Source: Flavobacterium sp.
GTDB taxonomy: Bacteria > Bacteroidota > Bacteroidia > Flavobacteriales > Flavobacteriaceae
DNA length: 7,218 bases
Direction of reading: 5' to 3'
NCBI GenBank assembly: GCA_027483785.1
Contig: JAIXTU010000278.1
Location: forward strand, 1-7,218
This document shows, one piece after another, positions 5,166-7,218 of this stretch (the first letter of the stretch is position 1; every line of letters begins with the position of its first letter). The position numbers and the translations under genes were made by a program. The notes under the pieces are model-generated. The model was given only the letters and a program-made list of their open reading frames with translations, was not told the DNA's origin and searched no databases.

Positions 5166-6275
5166 TTAAAGTCCCTTCGTAAATTCGGTAGTTATGAAAT
5201 CTACTACTTTCGTTAAATCTTGTGTTTGATTAAAAACAGCCAATTGCTTGTCGGCACCTGTACCTTCAGCCATCATGCGATGCACATACTCAATTTGTTT
5301 TCTGCTGCCAAGCTCATCGACAACATCTTCTACAAAATCAAGCAGTTCTAAAATCAATGATTTGGTTTCAACTTCCTGTTTCAAACCAAAATCGATCATG
5401 CAGTTTTCGATTCCATAACGCGCAGCTCGGAATTTATTCTCCTTTATAAGTGCCAATCGATAAATATTGAAACTGGTGTTTTGTACGGTTAATTTATACA
5501 ACTTCGCGACTATCGCCTGAATGATTGCCACCAAACACATGGTTTCATCGACTGTTAACGACATATCGCAGATTCGGAATTCGATCGTATTGTAAAACGG
5601 ATGCAAACGCAAATCCCACCAAATTTTCTTGGGATTATCGATACAATTCGTCTTCACTAAAGTGTCGAGGTAATTGTCGTACGCCGAAACCGAATCGAAA
5701 TATTCGGGTAAGCCCGTTCTGGGAAACTTATCGAAAACTTTAGTTCTAAACGATTTATATCCGGTTTGTCGACCTTCCCAAAAAGGCGAGTTGGTCGATA
5801 GTGCAAAAATGTGCGGCAAGAAATAGCAGGCTTGATTCATTAATTGCATGCCTATTTCTCGATTTTCGATACCGACGTGACAGTGCATACCAAAAATCAG
5901 ATTGGAGCGCGCAGCGTCTTGCAATTCGTTTACAATGTTGTGATAGCGCGGATCGTCTGTAATTGGTTGATCTTGCCAGCGCGAAAACGGATGGGTTCCC
6001 GCACCACCGACAACCAAATTTTGTTTATCGGCTAATTCGACAATTTTAGAACGCAGAAACTTAATTTCCGATTCGGCTTCGGCAACGTTATTACAAATGT
6101 TGGTTCCTACTTCAACAACGCTTTGATGCATCTCGGCTTTTACCTGCTCGTTGAGAATAATCTTGGCGCCGTCGACAATCTTCGACAAGTGCGAACGTAA
6201 ATCCCGTGTTTGAGGATCAATTATCTGGTATTCCTCTTCTACTCCTAAAGTAAAAGTGGGTAGCTTGGTTTTCAT
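5166..6275 (-). CDS. GCS2-family carboxylate-amine ligase (YbdK-like)
   Basis: This family joins a carboxylate to an amine using ATP, by the glutamate-cysteine ligase type 2 fold. E. coli YbdK has weak gamma-glutamylcysteine ligase activity. The 369-residue length is close to the 372 of YbdK. Family hallmarks are all present: TLGVEEEYQIIDP (9-21) with metal-binding glutamates E13-E15, GMHCHVGIE (129-137), DLRLHP (221-226), TIEFRICD (230-237) and ENKFRAARYG (279-288), which supplies basic residues near the phosphates. The ATG at 6275 gives the standard N-terminus a few residues before the EEE strand. It starts 29 bp after the stop of the ATP-grasp gene, with no promoter-like element between, so the two are probably cotranscribed. 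The natural substrate cannot be read from sequence. The genes around it suggest one step of a multi-ligase pathway rather than plain glutathione synthesis. Confidence 0.94.
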   Translation of the reverse strand: MKTKLPTFTLGVEEEYQIIDPQTRDLRSHLSKIVDGAKIILNEQVKAEMHQSVVEVGTNICNNVAEAESEIKFLRSKIVELADKQNLVVGGAGTHPFSRWQDQPITDDPRYHNIVNELQDAARSNLIFGMHCHVGIENREIGMQLMNQACYFLPHIFALSTNSPFWEGRQTGYKSFRTKVFDKFPRTGLPEYFDSVSAYDNYLDTLVKTNCIDNPKKIWWDLRLHPFYNTIEFRICDMSLTVDETMCLVAIIQAIVAKLYKLTVQNTSFNIYRLALIKENKFRAARYGIENCMIDFGLKQEVETKSLILELLDFVEDVVDELGSRKQIEYVHRMMAEGTGADKQLAVFNQTQDLTKVVDFITTEFTKGL

Positions 6276-6304
6276 GTGTTTTTGGATCTGACGTTAAACA
6301 TCAT

Positions 6305-7218
6305 TTAGAGTGGAAGTGCGGCCGATTGCTTGATAAAGTCGCCCCAACGCAAATTCATTTGACCCGATTTGTGTTTTTTAGCAAATCCGATGGCCATTTT
6401 GGCGGCTTCTTCCACAACCCAATCAAAATTCTCTCTTCCTACCGAAGTTAATTCGGCATCTGGTGCAGGATTACCAAAGTCGATTGCATACGGAATTCCA
6501 TCGCGCACAGCAAACTCTACCGTATTGAAATCGTAGCCCAAGCCGTTGCACAAACGCAACGTGTAATCTTTAATCGTAGCCAACAATTTTTTGTCGGTTA
6601 CCGGATTATCAACCACATATCGCAAATGATGCGGGTTTCTTGGTTCATATGGCATGATACGTACCGCTTTTCTGCCTAAGCAATACACGCGGAAATACGA
6701 ATCGAAAACAATTTCTTCTTGTAAAAGCATTACCAATTGGCCGGTTTCACGGTGTTTCTGCCAAAATTCATCGCGATTTTCAAGGCGATATACATTTTTC
6801 CAACCGCCGCCGGCATACGGTTTCATGTATGCTGGAAAGCCTACATAATCGAACATGCCTTCCCAATCGAGTGGATATGCGAGGTTCCGGAACGACTTAG
6901 CCGTAGTGTCGGTTGGATGTTCTGCCGAAGGTAAAATAACAGTCTTTGGAAGCGGAACTCCCAAGGTATCAGCCAAACAGTTGTTGAAAAACTTATCGTC
7001 GGCACTCCACCAAAACGGATTATTGATAACGTTCGTACCGGTTAAAGCCGCATTTTTAAGGAATGCGCGATAAAATGGAACGTCTTGCGAGATACGATCG
7101 ATGATAACCGCGTATTCGTGCGGACGATTTTGAATAACTTTATCGATGCTTACCGCTTCGGCGATGATGCCTTTTTCATTTTTTTCGTTTACACGTTCGA
7201 TAAAAGCGGCTGGAAAAG
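6305..7218 (-). CDS. ATP-grasp ligase (partial, start lies beyond the window)
   Basis: The stop is TAA at 6305-6307. The frame stays open to the right edge, showing 303 residues and no convincing start, so the N-terminus is missing. Numbering from the first visible residue, the N-terminal part has HEYAVIIDRI and FYRAFLKNAALTGTNVINNP, which resembles the domain before an ATP-grasp fold, as in D-Ala-D-Ala ligase-like enzymes. Nucleotide-site motifs follow: YMKPYAGGGWKNVYR (130-144, lysine K132 and phosphate loop), LLQEEI (164-169, adenine hinge), SYFRVYCLG (173-181) and AIDFGNPAPD (244-253, metal ligand D246 and N249). Such enzymes form an acyl-phosphate and then an amide or peptide bond. An internal TTG at 6976 could be taken for a start but would remove the whole front domain. 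It is the first visible gene of the five-gene operon, and others may lie upstream. Its substrate is unknown, and I see no ground for calling it a true D-Ala-D-Ala ligase. Confidence 0.88.
   Translation of the reverse strand, partial: FPAAFIERVNEKNEKGIIAEAVSIDKVIQNRPHEYAVIIDRISQDVPFYRAFLKNAALTGTNVINNPFWWSADDKFFNNCLADTLGVPLPKTVILPSAEHPTDTTAKSFRNLAYPLDWEGMFDYVGFPAYMKPYAGGGWKNVYRLENRDEFWQKHRETGQLVMLLQEEIVFDSYFRVYCLGRKAVRIMPYEPRNPHHLRYVVDNPVTDKKLLATIKDYTLRLCNGLGYDFNTVEFAVRDGIPYAIDFGNPAPDAELTSVGRENFDWVVEEAAKMAIGFAKKHKSGQMNLRWGDFIKQSAALPL

Noticed and set aside
6305..6976. ATP-grasp gene as a complete short protein starting at TTG 6976
   Set aside because: The same frame is open to the window edge and encodes a plausible front domain.
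5166..7218. Ordinary glutathione pathway (GCS2 plus ATP-grasp as glutathione synthetase)
   Set aside because: The ATP-grasp protein does not show the glutathione synthetase motifs I would expect, and the amidotransferase and second ATP-grasp-like gene have no role there. It is not fully excluded.

Overview
The window looks like chromosomal DNA of a Bacteroidota bacterium, possibly Flavobacteriales or a relative. The evidence is its AT-rich composition, several TAnnTTTG-type -7 promoter elements in the right places, and the absence of a clear Shine-Dalgarno (SD) sequence ahead of all six visible starts. The genus cannot be named from this sequence alone. There are no RNA genes, insertion sequences or CRISPR arrays.

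Left part (1-2540). A 19-unit, 9-bp tandem repeat (33-203) and a GC-rich block (about 238-277) lie downstream of a complete minus-strand low-specificity L-threonine aldolase gene (ltaE, 297-1331). A 49-bp divergent promoter region separates ltaE from prfB (1381-2482), which encodes release factor 2. prfB needs a programmed +1 frameshift at CTT-TGA-C to give a full 366-residue protein. A frame-naive annotation would lose its first 37 residues. A bidirectional hairpin terminator (2505-2540) separates prfB from the converging operon on the other strand.

Right part (2554-7218). Five minus-strand genes run right to left with short gaps (29, 39, 8 and 3 bp): a classical ATP-grasp ligase (start lies beyond the right edge), a GCS2/YbdK-type carboxylate-amine ligase, a class I glutamine amidotransferase-like protein, a second and divergent ATP-grasp-like protein, and a RimJ/RimL-type GNAT acetyltransferase. 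Three of the five products are predicted ATP-dependent amide- or peptide-bond-forming enzymes or resemble them. One more could supply ammonia from glutamine, and the last could acetylate the product. The simplest inference is a small pathway that builds or amidates a peptide-like metabolite, or tags a protein. The substrate and product are unknown. This operon is the most interesting content of the window.

An internal -7 element just upstream of the amidotransferase gene suggests that the last three genes may also be transcribed on their own.
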